This document shows, in pieces, positions 11,669 through 22,512 of a DNA stretch of 64,000 nt (positions are counted from its first letter, which is position 1; every line of letters begins with the position of its first letter). The DNA is taken from assembly GCA_003427395.1 (NCBI GenBank), contig BFEA01001023.1, positions 142,357 to 206,356 of the forward strand, given 5' to 3'. The stretch comes from Chara braunii (taxonomy: Eukaryota; Streptophyta; Charophyceae; Charales; Characeae). The position numbers and the translations under genes were made by a program. Under the pieces are notes generated by a model that saw nothing but the letters and a program-made list of their open reading frames with translations, was not told the origin of the DNA and did no database searches.

Positions 11669-11769
11669 NNNNNNNNNNNNNNNNNNNNNNNNNNNNNNNN
11701 NNNNNNNNNNNNNNNNNNNNNNNNNNNNNNNNNNNNNNNNNNNNNNNNNNNNNNNNNNNNNNNNNNNNN
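11669..11769. other. Assembly gap (about 100 N)
   Basis: This run of N follows a T-rich stretch that probably stopped the assembly. Apparent open frames across it are meaningless. Confidence 0.99.
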
Positions 11770-11985
11770 AAAGCAAACGAGGCAACTACCTCGTGAGGAA
11801 AAAAAATACAGTCTTCTCAGACTGTGTAGGAGCACAAAAGCTCCCACTTCGTTTTAGGAAGGATAACTGTGGCTGCGTGAGGGAAAAGGAGTTGAGGGAG
11901 TTAGAGAGAGAGGAAGGAGGTTGGACAAACGGGAGGATGGGAGGGGGAGGACCTACCTCTCCCAACCTGACAACTGTCCTCCCCG

Positions 11986-12165
11986 TTTTCAGGGGAGGGC
12001 AAAGGTAGAAGGGAGAAAGGGAAAATGAAAAAGCCACGGCCACAAATGTGGCCGCGGCTATGATCACATACAGGCTTTTTCAGGGGAGGGCAAAGGTAGA
12101 AGGGAGAAAGGGAAAAAGAAAAAGCCACGGCCACGAATGTGGCCGTGGCTATGATCACATACAGG
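11986..12165. repeat. 91-bp tandem duplication with internal palindrome
   Basis: Copy 1 (11986-12074) and copy 2 (12077-12165) repeat at a period of 91 bp with only a few differences. Each carries a palindrome. In copy 2, AGCCACGGCCAC (12123-12134) and GTGGCCGTGGCT (12139-12150) are perfect 12-bp arms around GAAT; copy 1 has one mismatch. Confidence 0.85.
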
Positions 12166-12769
12166 CCAAACTGGCTTGAATGTGATTCAGGCCAGAGGCT
12201 GGGGAGATGAAGAGGTGGTGAGGGGAACTTGGCTGGAAACAACCATTTTCCCACTGAACCTGCACTCAAGTTGGGGCTGAGTGCAGGGAAAAGGGAGGAA
12301 AAGAGGGGGGCAGTTGAGTACAACTGCCACCCTAAGTGTGTGGCTGAGGTGAGACAGCCTCAGTCCATTGATCTGGCTCAGATAAACGGCCCCAGGCAAG
12401 TGACAATTTTTTCCTGGGGGCAGCTGAGGCTGCTGCTGCCCTCCTCAACCACTACAAAAGAGGCAGTTGTCCCCCAGCTGCCTCACACTTGCCTCCAGCT
12501 GCCAGTGTGTGACAGCACACTTGCCTCATTGCTGGAGTGCTGGAGGGGAGGCAGGAGTGTTGTCGGCGGAGCTGGAGGACTGCAAAGGAGCGTCGGACAA
12601 GGAGGAGGGCAGCCATAGCCAAGGCAGGGAGCATTCTGCTCCCCTCCCCTCAGGCTGGTGGTGGTCCCACGGGACGGACCCAGGGACGCTGCAGGGCTAC
12701 GACAGTGGGGCAAAGTGGAATTTGGGCCTAGGGCCCAAATTTTACTAATTTTGGCCTGCCATTTTTCCA
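12166..12769. other. Unidentified CAG/CTG-rich intronic DNA
   Basis: No gene was recognised. The segment is rich in CAGCTG and GGCAG words and contains a CCATAGC heptamer at about 12607. It could be part of an LTR, but I found no partner copy. Confidence 0.4.
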
Positions 12770-13372
12770 CTACGGTGGGGAAGTGCTGCCAAAATTTTAC
12801 AGCGGCAGGGCGGCGGCGACACAGGTTCTACGGCAGTGGTACGGAAGTGTTGCCGAACTTTTGCGGCGGCGAAGCAGGTTTTACGGCGGTAGAACGGAAG
12901 TGCTGTCGAAGTTTTGCGGCGGCGACGCAGGCTCTACGACAGTGGTACGGAAGTGCTGCCGAACTTTTGCAGCGGCGACGCAGGTTTTATGGCGGTAGTA
13001 CGGAAGTGCTGCCAAACTTCTGCGGCGGCGACGCAGGTTTTTACGGCGGTAGTACGGAAGTGCTGCCGAGATTCTGCGGCGGCGACGCGGGTTTTACGGC
13101 GGTGGTACGGAAGTGCTGTCGAATTTCTGCGGTGGCGACGCCGGTTTTTACGATGGTGGTACGAAAGTGCTGTCGAATTTCTGCGGCGGCGACGCAGGTT
13201 TTTACGGCGGTGGTACGAAAGTGCTACCAAATTTCTGCGGCGGCGACACTAAGTTTGACGGCGGTGGTAAAAAAGTGCTGCCGAACTTTTGCAGCGGCGA
13301 CACTAAGTTTAACGGCAGTAGTGGGGAAACGCTGTCGAATTTTTTTACAACGACGACATAGGGTTTACAGCG
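12770..13372 (+). repeat. 53/54-bp minisatellite, about 11 units
   Basis: Units contain GGAAGTGCTGCCGAA, TTCTGCGGCGGCGACGCAGG and TTTTACGGCGGTGGTAC. Successive AAGTGCTG landmarks fall at 12781, 12845, 12898, 12951, 13004, 13058, 13111, 13165, 13219, 13273 and 13327. The period is therefore 53 or 54 bp apart from the first, 64-bp unit. The array leaves frames open on both strands (an 18-residue pseudo-repeat), but mixed 53/54 spacing breaks any single frame. I call it non-coding. Confidence 0.9.
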
Positions 13373-15862
13373 GTGTCGACGGTATTTTTGCGTTGAGCAA
13401 CAATTGGGCATTGGCGCAGTGAAGGTGCCGCTAGAGTGGTGTATTTTGAGGTAGCGTGGAGTTGACGACGCAGTAACGCGGTGACGGCGAAAGCAATTGG
13501 CAGCGACGCTTACTGAAAAGTAAGTGAGGGGGTGCTGTGGCAGGTGGTCGCAGCAAGAGAGTGGTGTAGATCACTTTGCTGACGACTGGGGACGACTACC
13601 TTCACGTCAAAAGGGGCGTAATTCTATATGGTCTTCTTGAGTGTGCCGTACAACTTCACTCAAGGTCAGTGGTCAGTTAGTGGACGACTCAGACTCCCTT
13701 CACCCCTGTGTGCACCCACACACTGCTTGACCCTTTTGCTTTGAATATTCAGGAGAAAAGGTAGAGTGGGATTGCAGGTGTCATTCATGAGTGAAAAGGA
13801 GGGTCTGACGTGAGTAGTGAGACTTTGTTTGTCCTCTTTTGATTGTGTCGTCTGTGTGTTGTACAAGTAGGTAGACGGGTGTTTGCAAAGGAGATTGATC
13901 ATGCCTATTTGAGGAAAGGAAAAGTGATTATCTTCTTTTTTTTTACTTCTCACCTGCTTGCATGCTAAAAATGATTCGTCGTTTTGAAAAACGTTAATTA
14001 TGTGTGTACCGTAGAATGAATTCGATTGAAATAAAGCAGATAAGGTCAAATGGACTTGGTCTTTTCCTAAGGATTACCCGTTCTGTCCCGAATGACCTTA
14101 TCTGCGTGTACCTATTCAAATGATTCTCATTCTTTATCTCCTCTGTCTTCTTTTTATCTAAGTTACCCTGAACCCAGGAGAGATAAGAATAATTGAAAGC
14201 TTCTTGCAGTGGATACATCCTCTCTCTCAAGGAAGCATCTGGGGCGGGGGTTCGTTGCTTTAGGAGCCGACCCTGTTTATCGATCCAGAGTGGACCGTTC
14301 TACGGGGGGGTACCTTGCCGATTCGGTGGAGACGGCCCGACTTCTGAGATCCGAGTCTTGTGCTCGGGCGAGGAGGAGGAGTACCCCAGACCACTTCCTA
14401 GAGCGAGAGGCATGCAACACCTCACGCAATGCCCCTGATAAAGAATCATCCGCAAAACAGCCCGTCATCCAACAAGATTGAGAAACGTATGGAGACGGGT
14501 ATGTGCATGTCCAATCTTAGGTCGGCGGTAGGATGGAATGAATAACTTTGGCAACGCATCTCATCAAGTCAAAACTAAGACAGACCGACTTCCTTGTCGG
14601 CTGCATTGAGGTTATTGTTGAAAGCCAACTCCTCGTTGGCGGCTGTATGATTTTTGTGGAATTCGACCCGGGGTGGTCGGATTTTATTTTGATATTGTGT
14701 TATAGGATGTATCTAATGATGATTTATATTCGTTTGGTTATCATTTCAGATTGGATATATGTTTATGTCGACTACGGTCGATTCTTTTTTATGTAACTAT
14801 GTGTGGTTGTTATGTCTTTCTGTTTAACTGGTGACCAAAGGGATTAGGATAGTGGGGGTTTCACACTAGGTTGAGACCGTCCTAGTCGACTGGTGTACGC
14901 TTCGTTTCTTAGGAGATCAGCGCCCTAATGGACGAACGACGTCCGGGTTCAATAGGCGTTTTAATCGCGCGTACCTATACTACAGCGAGCGAGGAAACGC
15001 CCTCGACCGACCCACCTCTGCAATTGCATTTAAAAGCTTTCGCACGTGGGTCGGTAGCTCGGTAGGGATACACCCTTAGGGTGGTGACAGCCCCTTAGGG
15101 AAACAAGCTTATGCCCCGCGGAAACCTATCCACCACAGGATGTACAGCTGGCGCACCCGGCTAGAGCGGCGAAGGGACAACGCGACCACGACCGTCTCGG
15201 CGGTCCGCGGGATTAATTATATCGCCGTCCCCGATTTGTCTCTTAAGTTATGTTTTGTTTAAACTCTTGCGTGACATGACCGGGAGGGCTCCCGCCCTTT
15301 GCAAAAAAAAAGGCGGGAGCCGATGCGCTCGACAGCGTTGACCCCAGTCTGGTCAGCGCTACGTAGGTCTGACTATGTCCACCGTCTCCAACACTGGAAT
15401 CAACAACCATGACCTGATACCGTGTGCGCAGCAACTTCCACCACGAAGTGTCAACTGCCAAAAGCCCATGACCGATCTCCCCATCCTATCTAGAGTCTAC
15501 TATTAGCCTAGACTGACCTAGACCGGACTGACTGACCGACCGGTACCGTTTCTGTTTCGGCCTTTAGGGCGTCTCCCTACCCGGCTATAGGCTATAGGAT
15601 CGTCTATCAGCGTAGGCCCAGAGGGCCTGTCTGTCCTAGGGGTAGCCCGGGTCTGCTATTCGCAGTTAGGGTAGCTGTAGGAAAAGCGAGTTAGTACTGG
15701 TCCCATATTTCTATATTTACAGATATGTCCCTCATGAATTTTCCATACAGGCAGGTCTCTCGGTTAGTCCTCAGCCAAACAAAATTATGAATCTATCCCT
15801 ACCTATGATACAGCCTCATCTGAGTGAGGCTACAGGCAACCTGGAACCAGCAAGTCATTGCA
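13373..15862. other. Long intronic stretch without recognised genes
   Basis: I see no protein domain, rRNA or tRNA here. Parts may belong to the 3' LTR of E2, whose PPT lies at the right edge. A G-run at about 14303 and a GCGGGAGCC inverted word near 15285/15312 are the only local structures noted. Confidence 0.4.
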
Positions 15863-15895
15863 GACCTACCCTCCCCCGGAGCGAGGACCTCCGAG

Positions 15896-16603
15896 CTAGG
15901 GGCGTAGGCGTGCAGAGCGTCGAAGGGGTTCCCCCTTCTGCGCAGCCTCATATTTGAAGATAACAAACTTTGTTGTTTTCAGAAGCTCCTTGCGAGTAAA
16001 CCAGCAATCCTCAGTATGGGGCTGGTAGAGGAACTTCACAAGGTACTCCTTATCTGGGCTTGTACCATACTTATCCTCAACTTTTTCCACCTCATATCCC
16101 TTCCCAGGGATCGGGGAACCAAATTGAGGAGGCCTGTCTGGAAATGCATCAGCTGGGACAAACGGCAACAACTTGTATGCATGAAAAACAGGATAGGTTT
16201 GTAAATGCAGTGGGACATCCATGTGATAAGATGGCCCGAAAGGGTCAGCTCCCACTGTGTCTAAAACCTGCCATGGACCCATGTAGCGCGACAACAACTT
16301 GGGTGAAATGTCCTCCTCCCGCGATAACTCAGAACTGAGTACCCAGACCCAGTCACCAGCGCGGATAGGGGACGGTCGACGATGCTTGTTAGCCTGCTGG
16401 ATCATAGCCTTTTGGGCTTTGAGCAGGTTAACTCTGGCTCGTTCGATATCCCTCTGGTACTGTCTAGTGAACTCTGCAGTCCCAGGAGTCAGTCTGGGGT
16501 TAGCCTTATCGATGATGTCATCGAGAGGCTGCCGTGGCTCACGACCCCAGTGCAATCGATAAGGGGTGAACCCTGTGGAGGAGTGTACAGATGTGTTGTA
16601 CAC
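15896..16603 (-). CDS. E2 integrase tail with WFTR chromo-like end
   Basis: The 235 codons are uninterrupted. They include NKHRRPSPIRAGDWVWV, GPWQVLD and a C-terminal module YEVEKVEDKYG then EYLVKFLYQP, CWFTRKEL and a terminal helix. The module aligns with chromodomains, but the usual W-x-P is W-F-T-R. The same variant ends E3 and E5. It is the fossil end of a polyprotein. Confidence 0.75.
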   Translation of the reverse strand: MYNTSVHSSTGFTPYRLHWGREPRQPLDDIIDKANPRLTPGTAEFTRQYQRDIERARVNLLKAQKAMIQQANKHRRPSPIRAGDWVWVLSSELSREEDISPKLLSRYMGPWQVLDTVGADPFGPSYHMDVPLHLQTYPVFHAYKLLPFVPADAFPDRPPQFGSPIPGKGYEVEKVEDKYGTSPDKEYLVKFLYQPHTEDCWFTRKELLKTTKFVIFKYEAAQKGEPLRRSARLRP

Positions 16604-17416
16604 TAGCCTGTGCCCGTCCTAGATGGAGATCCCAATCCTGCTGATCAGGGCTGATCACAGGACGCAACAACTGGAAAAGAATCTGGTTCATCACTTCAGC
16701 CTTCCCATTGGCTTGAGGATGACGACCAGATGTCATATCCAGTCTGGAATGAAGGTAGTCCTTGCAATTCATTCATTGTTGCAGAACCGCGGATCTCTAT
16801 CACTGACAATAGAGGTGGGTGGTCCATGGTGAGTAACCCATCTGTCAGCAAAGGCCGCCTGCACGGCCGGGACTCTGGCTTCCTCTTGCAGACGAATAAA
16901 CTCTGCATACTTAGAAAACTTGTCAACACACACCATACCCTGACGCATACCACGAGGAGTAGTCCTCCCCATATCAGTAAAATCAATGGATACTGATTGT
17001 GCGGGTGCATTAGGGATGGGAAGTGGCTGTAGCAGGCCAAGGGGAGGCCGGCGAACGACCTTGTTCCTTTGGCACAGCTCACAGGTTGCAACATAGTGCA
17101 ACAGGTCTTTCCTCATCTCTGGCCAGAAGAACCACTGCGACAGGGCAGCCAACGACTTTAAGGCCCCAAAGTGGTCGGGAGCATCATGACACTCAGACAT
17201 CATGAGTGTTCTCAGCTGGCGGTCCTGAGGGATACACAGACGCTCCCCTCCTCTTCTGCAATTGTACAGCAGACCTGAGACCATAATATATCCTGGTTCA
17301 GAGGCAGGATCAGTCTGCAAATTCCTAACGATCGGGCCAAAAGTCGGGTCCTGTGGCAATAGCTGGGCGATGGTCTGACGAGTGCTCTCCCCAAAAGTAT
17401 GAGTAGAGGAGATCAT
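16539..17416 (-). pseudogene. E2 integrase, one frameshift
   Basis: The zinc-binding residues are visible as CHDAPDHFG and CELCQRN. The catalytic core has SIDFTDMG, IVSDRDPRF and GKAEVMNQ, supplying all three DDE residues. A frameshift near 16770 separates the second Asp from the Glu, and another near 16600 separates the core from the tail. Otherwise it is well conserved, so the insertion may be younger than E1. Confidence 0.85.
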
Positions 17417-17446
17417 GCAAAGAGCGTCAGGCCTACGAGAAAGTCA

Positions 17447-18440
17447 TGTCTGATTGGCAATAAGTCAAAGGCTACAGTCCCAGTTCAGTCATAATTCCAC
17501 CGAGTCAGTCCTGATTCAGACAAGGAGTCCAAAAGACAGGCCCGATGGCCCAAAGCAGCAGCAGACCATGGGAAAAGACACTGGGACACACACTTTGCAA
17601 CAACGGGTGGGCAGGAGTCCCAGGGACACTTGAGGCTGAACGCAGGCCACGCCAGACCAGTCCAGCACTATAAATGACTGGCCAGCCTCCCATTTGGCAG
17701 ATGCTCACTTCGCATGAGAGTGTGGAAGTGCCGTGGCACTTGTGCGCTAGATGTGTGTGAGCTGCGCTAGGCTGAAGAGCAGCGCTATGTGGGAAGGAGG
17801 AAGAGAGTGCTGGCTAGAGGGAAGGCAGCCATAGCGGCGCCAGCACTAGTTAGTATGTTAGTAGGGATAGTCAGTAGGAGATACCAGTGAGTAGTATCCA
17901 GAGTAGATCCTAGTGTGATAGGGAGTGTGCATGCATGACGAGTGAGGGTAGACCAGGACTATAGACATAGAGGGAGAGAGAGAAGAAGGCAGACGAGAGA
18001 GGGGGAATTGAGAGCTATGGTGATACTTACCTGTTGAGCGCTGTTGACATCTGGCAGCTGGCGCTGATGAGCGCCAGGCTTGGAACTCGTGTTGAATGAA
18101 GAAGACTTGTAACTCTGTTCAGCGCTACACATTTTGAGCTCACGATGTTCTCTCTCTAAATCTGGGTTTAATAATTGAGTTGAGATTCCTGGTTCTCATT
18201 CATCTTCTATTGGGTTTTGTGTGAGACTTCGTAATCTGTGAAATCAATGTATATGCATATGATCTGATGTACTCCAGCAAGTGATGAACAGTTGGGCTCC
18301 TTGCACAGACGCGAACTTTTGACGTCTAGGAAACTCCACTGTATGCGGGAAACTCCTCGAATAGATACAATGAATTTAATTTCTAGATAGTAAGTAATAG
18401 TAATTAAATTCAATTAGAGGGCAATCCGCAGAAGCGCTTT
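17447..18440 (+). other. Possible LTR with TATA box (unassigned)
   Basis: Element E2 homology ends exactly where TGTCTGATTGGC starts. TATAAAT at 17669-17675 is followed by GGCAGATGC and, further on, a CCATAGC heptamer (17833), a layout like the LTR of E5. I found no matching second copy, no PBS and no defined end, so this is only a candidate LTR. Confidence 0.3.
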
Positions 18441-18948
18441 ATTGCTTGCCTCTCTAGTCTACTTGTGAAGCAGCCTGCGACCTCTTAGAGGCCCATCAAC
18501 AAAACGAGAACATACAATACAAAATGAAAAACGAATGGTTATTTCAGATTGCTTATATGGACGCTGCAGAGCCGTGGCAATACGGATTTCACAGTTGATT
18601 TAAATAAACAAGCCTCTGGAGGACTACAGCAATAGATAGATCACTGTAGCTTGCTTGCTCTGGCCAGACCTTTCTCTCAAAAATTGAAACCAAATGTAGC
18701 TTATTTCACTGCAGCAACCATGGGTCAGGATTTCCCAGCCATTTTTTACGGGTAGGTCACGGGCTGCTTCACAAGTAGGAGGGAAGCAGGCACCGACGAG
18801 AGAGAAGACACCCATAGCAAGGAGAGGGGAGAGGAAGAAGGCGGTTTATAGCCGCAAGGTTTCGGGGGTTACATTGCAGTTGTATTCAGGATAGATATCA
18901 GGCCAGGGAGGAGAGGAGCGCACTAAGGGCAGAGCAGTAAATGAGAAG
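18441..18948 (-). other. Possible minus-strand promoter/LTR stretch
   Basis: A TATAAA on the minus strand (18845-18850) is followed downstream by a CCATAGC word on the + strand at about 18811. No coding sequence or LTR partner was found. Confidence 0.25.

Positions 18949-19022
<74 letters not shown>
18949..19022. repeat. GA microsatellite
   Basis: An almost pure AG dinucleotide run of about 70 bp, directly followed by unidentified intronic sequence up to exon B. Confidence 0.95.
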
Positions 19023-19024
<2 letters not shown>

Positions 19025-19485
19025 CGGTTACTTACCTGATTGGTGTCGGGAGTTGGTGTGTACATGTCACCAGGAATACAAACAATTCTTTGTATAAATA
19101 ATAAATTAATAATAATTGATCAGAGTTTTCAGTTGAGATGTTCAAGTTTCCATCTCTCGGTCTCAAGTGTGAACTCTCACATGAATGTTCTGCTGTGCAT
19201 GCATGTTGGATGTGTGTATTTAGAGGAGGATCATTGCATTGGTGACTGAGGCTCTTGCATTTCCCTTTTTCTAGTGGCAGTAAAGTGGAGGGATTGGGGT
19301 TGCACAATTGCTTGGTTCAAATGTTTCCATTTTTGTCAAGAACATGCTGTTTGTAACTGGCTGGGAGAAAGTTACGTTTCCTTGATGGCTGTTTCATCTC
19401 CAACTCTGGTTTTTCCAAAGTGGAGAAGCATGGCTCATGATGACCTCGGTTTGTTTGTGTGTTTGATTATGGACAACTCATGCAG

Positions 19486-19542
19486 CCTGAGCTCCTCGAG
19501 TCAATTGCAGCCACACTCTCACATGCTGGCATGCATGAGAAG
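19486..19542 (+). CDS. IFT172: IFT172 exon B (57 bp)
   Basis: This micro-sized exon has a TGCAG acceptor ending at 19485, preceded by a T/G-rich tract, and a strong GTAAGA donor at 19543. It encodes PELLESIAATLSHAGMHEK, matching the family block ELVEHITAALIKGEFYER without gaps, and it joins exon A and exon C in phase 0. It lies between 11.3 kb and 42.2 kb introns. Its length is a multiple of three, so skipping would keep the frame but remove about one helical hairpin. Confidence 0.85.
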
Positions 19543-19985
19543 GTAAGAACATGTTTCCACACGTGGTCCTCAATGAGCATGTCAGACTCCAGACACCTGA
19601 CAAGCTCTATTCAGATTCTGTGTTTGTGCAGGCAAATCAGGTGCATCCATCAGAATCTTGGTAATCAAACAATCGGAGGAAAAAAGAGTGTAATCAGCAT
19701 GGTTACACCTGACACAAACGATGTGCCCGGGCACTCTGTTTTGATCCAGATCTATAATCCTGCAATGACCCACACAGAATCAGTCTGAGATTTCTGCAAT
19801 TTTCTGAGTATTGCTGATGGTTGTCCTGATTTGCTGGGATTTCCATGTTTTGAGTTTGATTTCTGTTTGCATGTTTGTCCGTATGTGATGATTGCCATGC
19901 CCTGAAAGTACTCTATTCCTGTGCAGTGTTTTCTCTGTCCCTCGAAATGTAGAATAGAAATAGTAGAACTGCTTCCAGCAGGCCC

Positions 19986-20084
19986 TAACGTCTTCACCCG
20001 AATAGAACGCCCGGTCATTATCGCTGTATCTAGTCTGGAAGTTGCACCAAATACAGCTACAATAACCGGGCATTCTATTTGGGT
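19986..20084. mobile_element. 109-bp hairpin element, copy A (end deleted)
   Basis: The left arm starts TAACGTCTTCACCCGAATAG and continues through GAACGCCCGGTCATTATCG. The right arm matches to CTATTTGGGT, then lacks the last arm bases. Compared with copy B, about 18 bp between two GGT words are missing, as if deleted by a direct-repeat event. Its left flank (CTTCCAGCAGGCCCTA) resembles that of copy C. Confidence 0.8.
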
Positions 20085-20104
20085 AGAGGCAGTAGTACCC
20101 TGCC

Positions 20105-20213
20105 TACCGTCTTCACCCCAATAGAACGCCTGGTCATTATCGCTGTATCTAGTCTGGAAGTTGCACCAAGTACAGCTACAATGACCAGGCATTCTAGTCG
20201 GGTGAAGACTGTA
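20105..20213. mobile_element. 109-bp hairpin element, copy B
   Basis: It starts TACCGTCTTCACCCCAATAG and ends in CGGGTGAAGACTGTA. The arms pair over about 42 bp with few mismatches around a short centre (TCTAGTCTGGAAGTTGC). Flanking TA dinucleotides fit a TA target duplication. There is no coding capacity, so it is a miniature inverted-repeat element (MITE). Confidence 0.85.
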
Positions 20214-20319
20214 GTACTGGTAGAGGCAGTAGTACCCTGCCACGGAACGGTCAGGCCCTGAGTTGGATTGCAGACTGTAATGATGTTCCCACCAAAAACC
20301 AGGAACTTCCAGAAGGCGC

Positions 20320-20428
20320 TACCGTCTTCACCCGAATAGAACGCCCGGTCATTATCGCTGTATCTAGTCTGGAAGTTGTACCAAACACAGCTACGATGAC
20401 CGGGCGTTCTATTCGGGTGAAGACGGTA
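20320..20428. mobile_element. 109-bp hairpin element, copy C
   Basis: It starts TACCGTCTTCACCCGAATAG and its right end is CTATTCGGGTGAAGACGGTA, an exact complement of the left terminus for over 30 bp. The length including both TA dinucleotides is 109 bp, equal to copies B and D. The right flank (CTGGTAGAGGCCGTAGTACC) is shared with copies A and B, so this cluster also involved local duplication. Confidence 0.88.
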
Positions 20429-21133
20429 GTGCACTGGTAGAGGCCGTAGTACCCTGCCAGGGAAGGGCTGGAGACTGGTAGTAGTCAAGCGTATATCACT
20501 TGGTGCAATGAGTAGGCTGGCACATTTGCCTGGCAGTCATGCTGCTGCTCTGCTGTTACATACTGGATTCCACACGGGCGCTGTTAGGCCCGACGGCTAG
20601 GTCTAGGGGGTTATCCCAGACCGTGGCCATGCTGGGCCAGTCCGGCCTGGGTTTTAGACCCGGGCGTGCTGAGTGGGAAACCGGCCCAAACATTTTTTGT
20701 TTGAGCCTGGCGGCCGAGGATTGAGGCTGCCACTTCCCGCGGGTCTGATCTGAACTGCTGGAACGGTCCATATCACGGCGCGGCTTCACCAGCAGCCAGG
20801 CCGAACAGGCCACCGCCGGTACTTAGGACCGGCCAGCGGTCTGTTCGGGACAGACTCGGAGGCGCGGCATTGAGGAAGCAGTGCTGCGCTATTTTGGTTA
20901 GCGCAGCTCCAGGCAGCAGCGCTGGGTTTAGCGCTAGCTGTAGAGGCGAGAGAAAGAGAGTAGCGACTTACCTGGCACTTACCTGTGAGCGCCATAGCTC
21001 CAGCAGCAAGGGCGAGTCTTCAGCAGCTCCAAGGCGGCACCTTGCACCTGCAGGTTGGTCCCTGGACACTGGATCAAGGCACGAGGATCTTCCTCCGCCC
21101 CACCTCTCAATCTCCACCTTCTCCTCTGCCCCT
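20429..21133. other. Unidentified intronic DNA, possibly E4 5' LTR
   Basis: No gene was recognised. It may form part of the LTR that ends at 21724, but I cannot place that LTR's start. Several GGCGC/GCGCC words and a CCATAGC (20992) occur. Confidence 0.35.
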
Positions 21134-21272
21134 CTCGGTTCTTCTTCTTCTTCTTTTTCTTCTTCTTCTTCTTGTTCTTCTTCTTGTTCTTCTTCTTGTT
21201 CTTGTTCTTGTTCTTCTTCTTCTTCTTCTTCTTCTTCTTCTTCTTCTTCTTCTTCTTCTTCTTCTTCTTCTC
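21134..21272. repeat. TTC microsatellite
   Basis: A (TTC)n run of about 135 bp interrupted by TTG triplets. It gives spurious Ser-rich, Phe-rich or Glu-rich open frames in different frames. Confidence 0.95.
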
Positions 21273-21724
21273 CTAACCTTCCACCTTCTAGGTTACCAAA
21301 GGACAGAGATCGATGGTGAGATATCTGTGACATCAAGACTGAGACTATTTCAAAGTAGGATGTTGGGAGGACTGTTTGGAGATCTGTAACCAACGGCATT
21401 TCGAGATTCTGTAACTTCGACATTCCGAGAATTCTGTATCTCCGACATTTCGGATTACTATTTCGGTGACTTTGTGTTGGCGCCATCTCCTCCTCCTCCC
21501 TTCGTCTCTTCCCCTTGTTTGTGTACAGGCCCTGGCACATCTTCTATGTTTGAGCGCCAGGCCTTCTCACCCAATGAATGTATGTGTGTGAGCCTGCGTA
21601 TAGTCCAAGTCAGATGTGAGACAGATCCATGTTTTCAAGTCTTCCGCTCCATTATATTGCTCTTTGTAATGCTCAGCTCTAGGTTCTGCATCATACTTGT
21701 GCTCACTTTCACTAGTATGCAACA

Positions 21725-21742
21725 GTTTGGTATCGGAGCAGA
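21725..21742 (+). promoter_or_regulatory. LTR end and primer-binding site (probably E4)
   Basis: After a CA end at 21724 comes GTTTGGTATCGGAGC. TGGTATC-GAG matches the complement of an initiator-Met tRNA 3' end with one mismatch. E3 has the same spacing and the same variant (TTGGTATCGGAG) at 41109-41122. The leader then runs to 22324, where E3 interrupts it. Confidence 0.6.
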
Positions 21743-22320
21743 CCAGATTGGATCTGCTCACAGATAGACCGATCGATTAGTCAATCGATCGATTGATTGG
21801 CACTTCGGGAATTCCGATTGGTTGATTGATTGATTGATTGGTTGATGTAGTTCTGACTGGTAAGAAGCGAGATAATTGATAGATCAGTTAATGAAAGTTG
21901 ATTGTTTGGTCGATTAAAATTGTTTCCTTGTCAGATCTGCAGTTGTCATCCATTTTCAAGTTGCAAATTCTTTTTCTTCTTTTCTGCAATTCGGTAAGAG
22001 CTAAACATCGCATTCTTGCAATCTGGAAATTCGTGTTAATTTAGGGTGGACACCGGAAATTTTGCGGAATTCGCGGAATTTTAGGTCAGAAAACCCAAAA
22101 ATTTCGCGATTTGTTTTTCTTTCTTTCAGTTTGCATTTATTGGTAGCCCGCATACCTTCGTGAATTCCGATGCTGGAAGGTCCGAACAGTTGCAGACTGC
22201 AACTTCCCGGAAGTTTCACCTGCAATCAAGTTCAAAGTAGCATCTTGCTTAGAGGTTGCAGGCAGCGGAACTTTCTGACCACTATTGGATCTCGGATTGA
22301 CATCTAATTCCCAACATATT
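21743..22320 (+). other. Probable E4 leader, first part
   Basis: Non-coding, with GATT/GATC-rich short repeats at 21770-21850. If E3 (22325-43059) is removed this stretch joins 43064, close to the E4 gag start. That makes a leader of about 0.77 kb. Confidence 0.4.
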
Positions 22321-22324
22321 CATT

Positions 22325-22512
22325 TGCAAGGAAGATGAGCAATAGCAAACTTCAGAAATCAAACAGCGTCATACACATGAGACCAGATAGTTGTGACCTC
22401 GAACCAATAGCAGAATTGCATCACGAGTTTCACCAAATAAGAGCACACCAAAAGCTCATAATTGATAATGCTGGAATAGTCTCATCATCATCAACGAAGA
22501 ACCAATGTTGAT
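22325..22512 (-). repeat. E3 3' LTR, distal part
   Basis: It matches 41123-41310 closely (GCAAGGAAGATGAGCAATAG onward). It ends at AAGAACCAATGTTGAT (22497-22512), the word repeated at 33508-33523 on the other side of the LINE. Confidence 0.9.

Larger units (their letters stand above)
15863..17446 (-). mobile_element. E2: 5'-truncated Ty3/gypsy fragment
   Basis: Only the end of RNase H (LSRRPDALCMI near 17411-17440), the integrase and the C-terminal tail remain. gag, protease and RT are absent, and homology stops abruptly at about 17446. A purine tract reading GGGGGAGGGTAGG on the minus strand (15865-15878) follows the stop codon and is a good PPT. The next TG (15862-15861) may be the start of the 3' LTR, whose far end I cannot define. 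Confidence 0.8.
8140..19485 (+). other. IFT172: IFT172 intron between exons A and B (11.3 kb)
   Basis: The intron is bounded by GT at 8140 and AG at 19484-19485, and joins codons in phase 0. It contains hairpins, tandem repeats, an assembly gap, element E2 and microsatellites. The splice sites are read from sequence and protein homology, not from transcripts. Confidence 0.75.

Noticed and set aside
11605-12008. Open frames crossing the first N gap
   Set aside because: Most of the frame is unknown sequence; the flanks are T-rich low complexity.
12658-13422. 254-codon open frame rich in Arg, Cys and Ala
   Set aside because: It lies over a GC-rich minisatellite with no stops in several frames on both strands; mixed 53/54-bp periods shift the frame between units.
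14880-15240. Possible rRNA or structured RNA (GC-rich, many short inverted words)
   Set aside because: No recognisable conserved rRNA, tRNA, snRNA or snoRNA blocks.
18949-19022. CRISPR-like or regulatory array
   Set aside because: It is a plain GA microsatellite.
20968-21540. 190-codon minus-strand frame with a long poly-Glu run
   Set aside because: The Glu run is the TTC microsatellite read backwards, with no recognisable domain.
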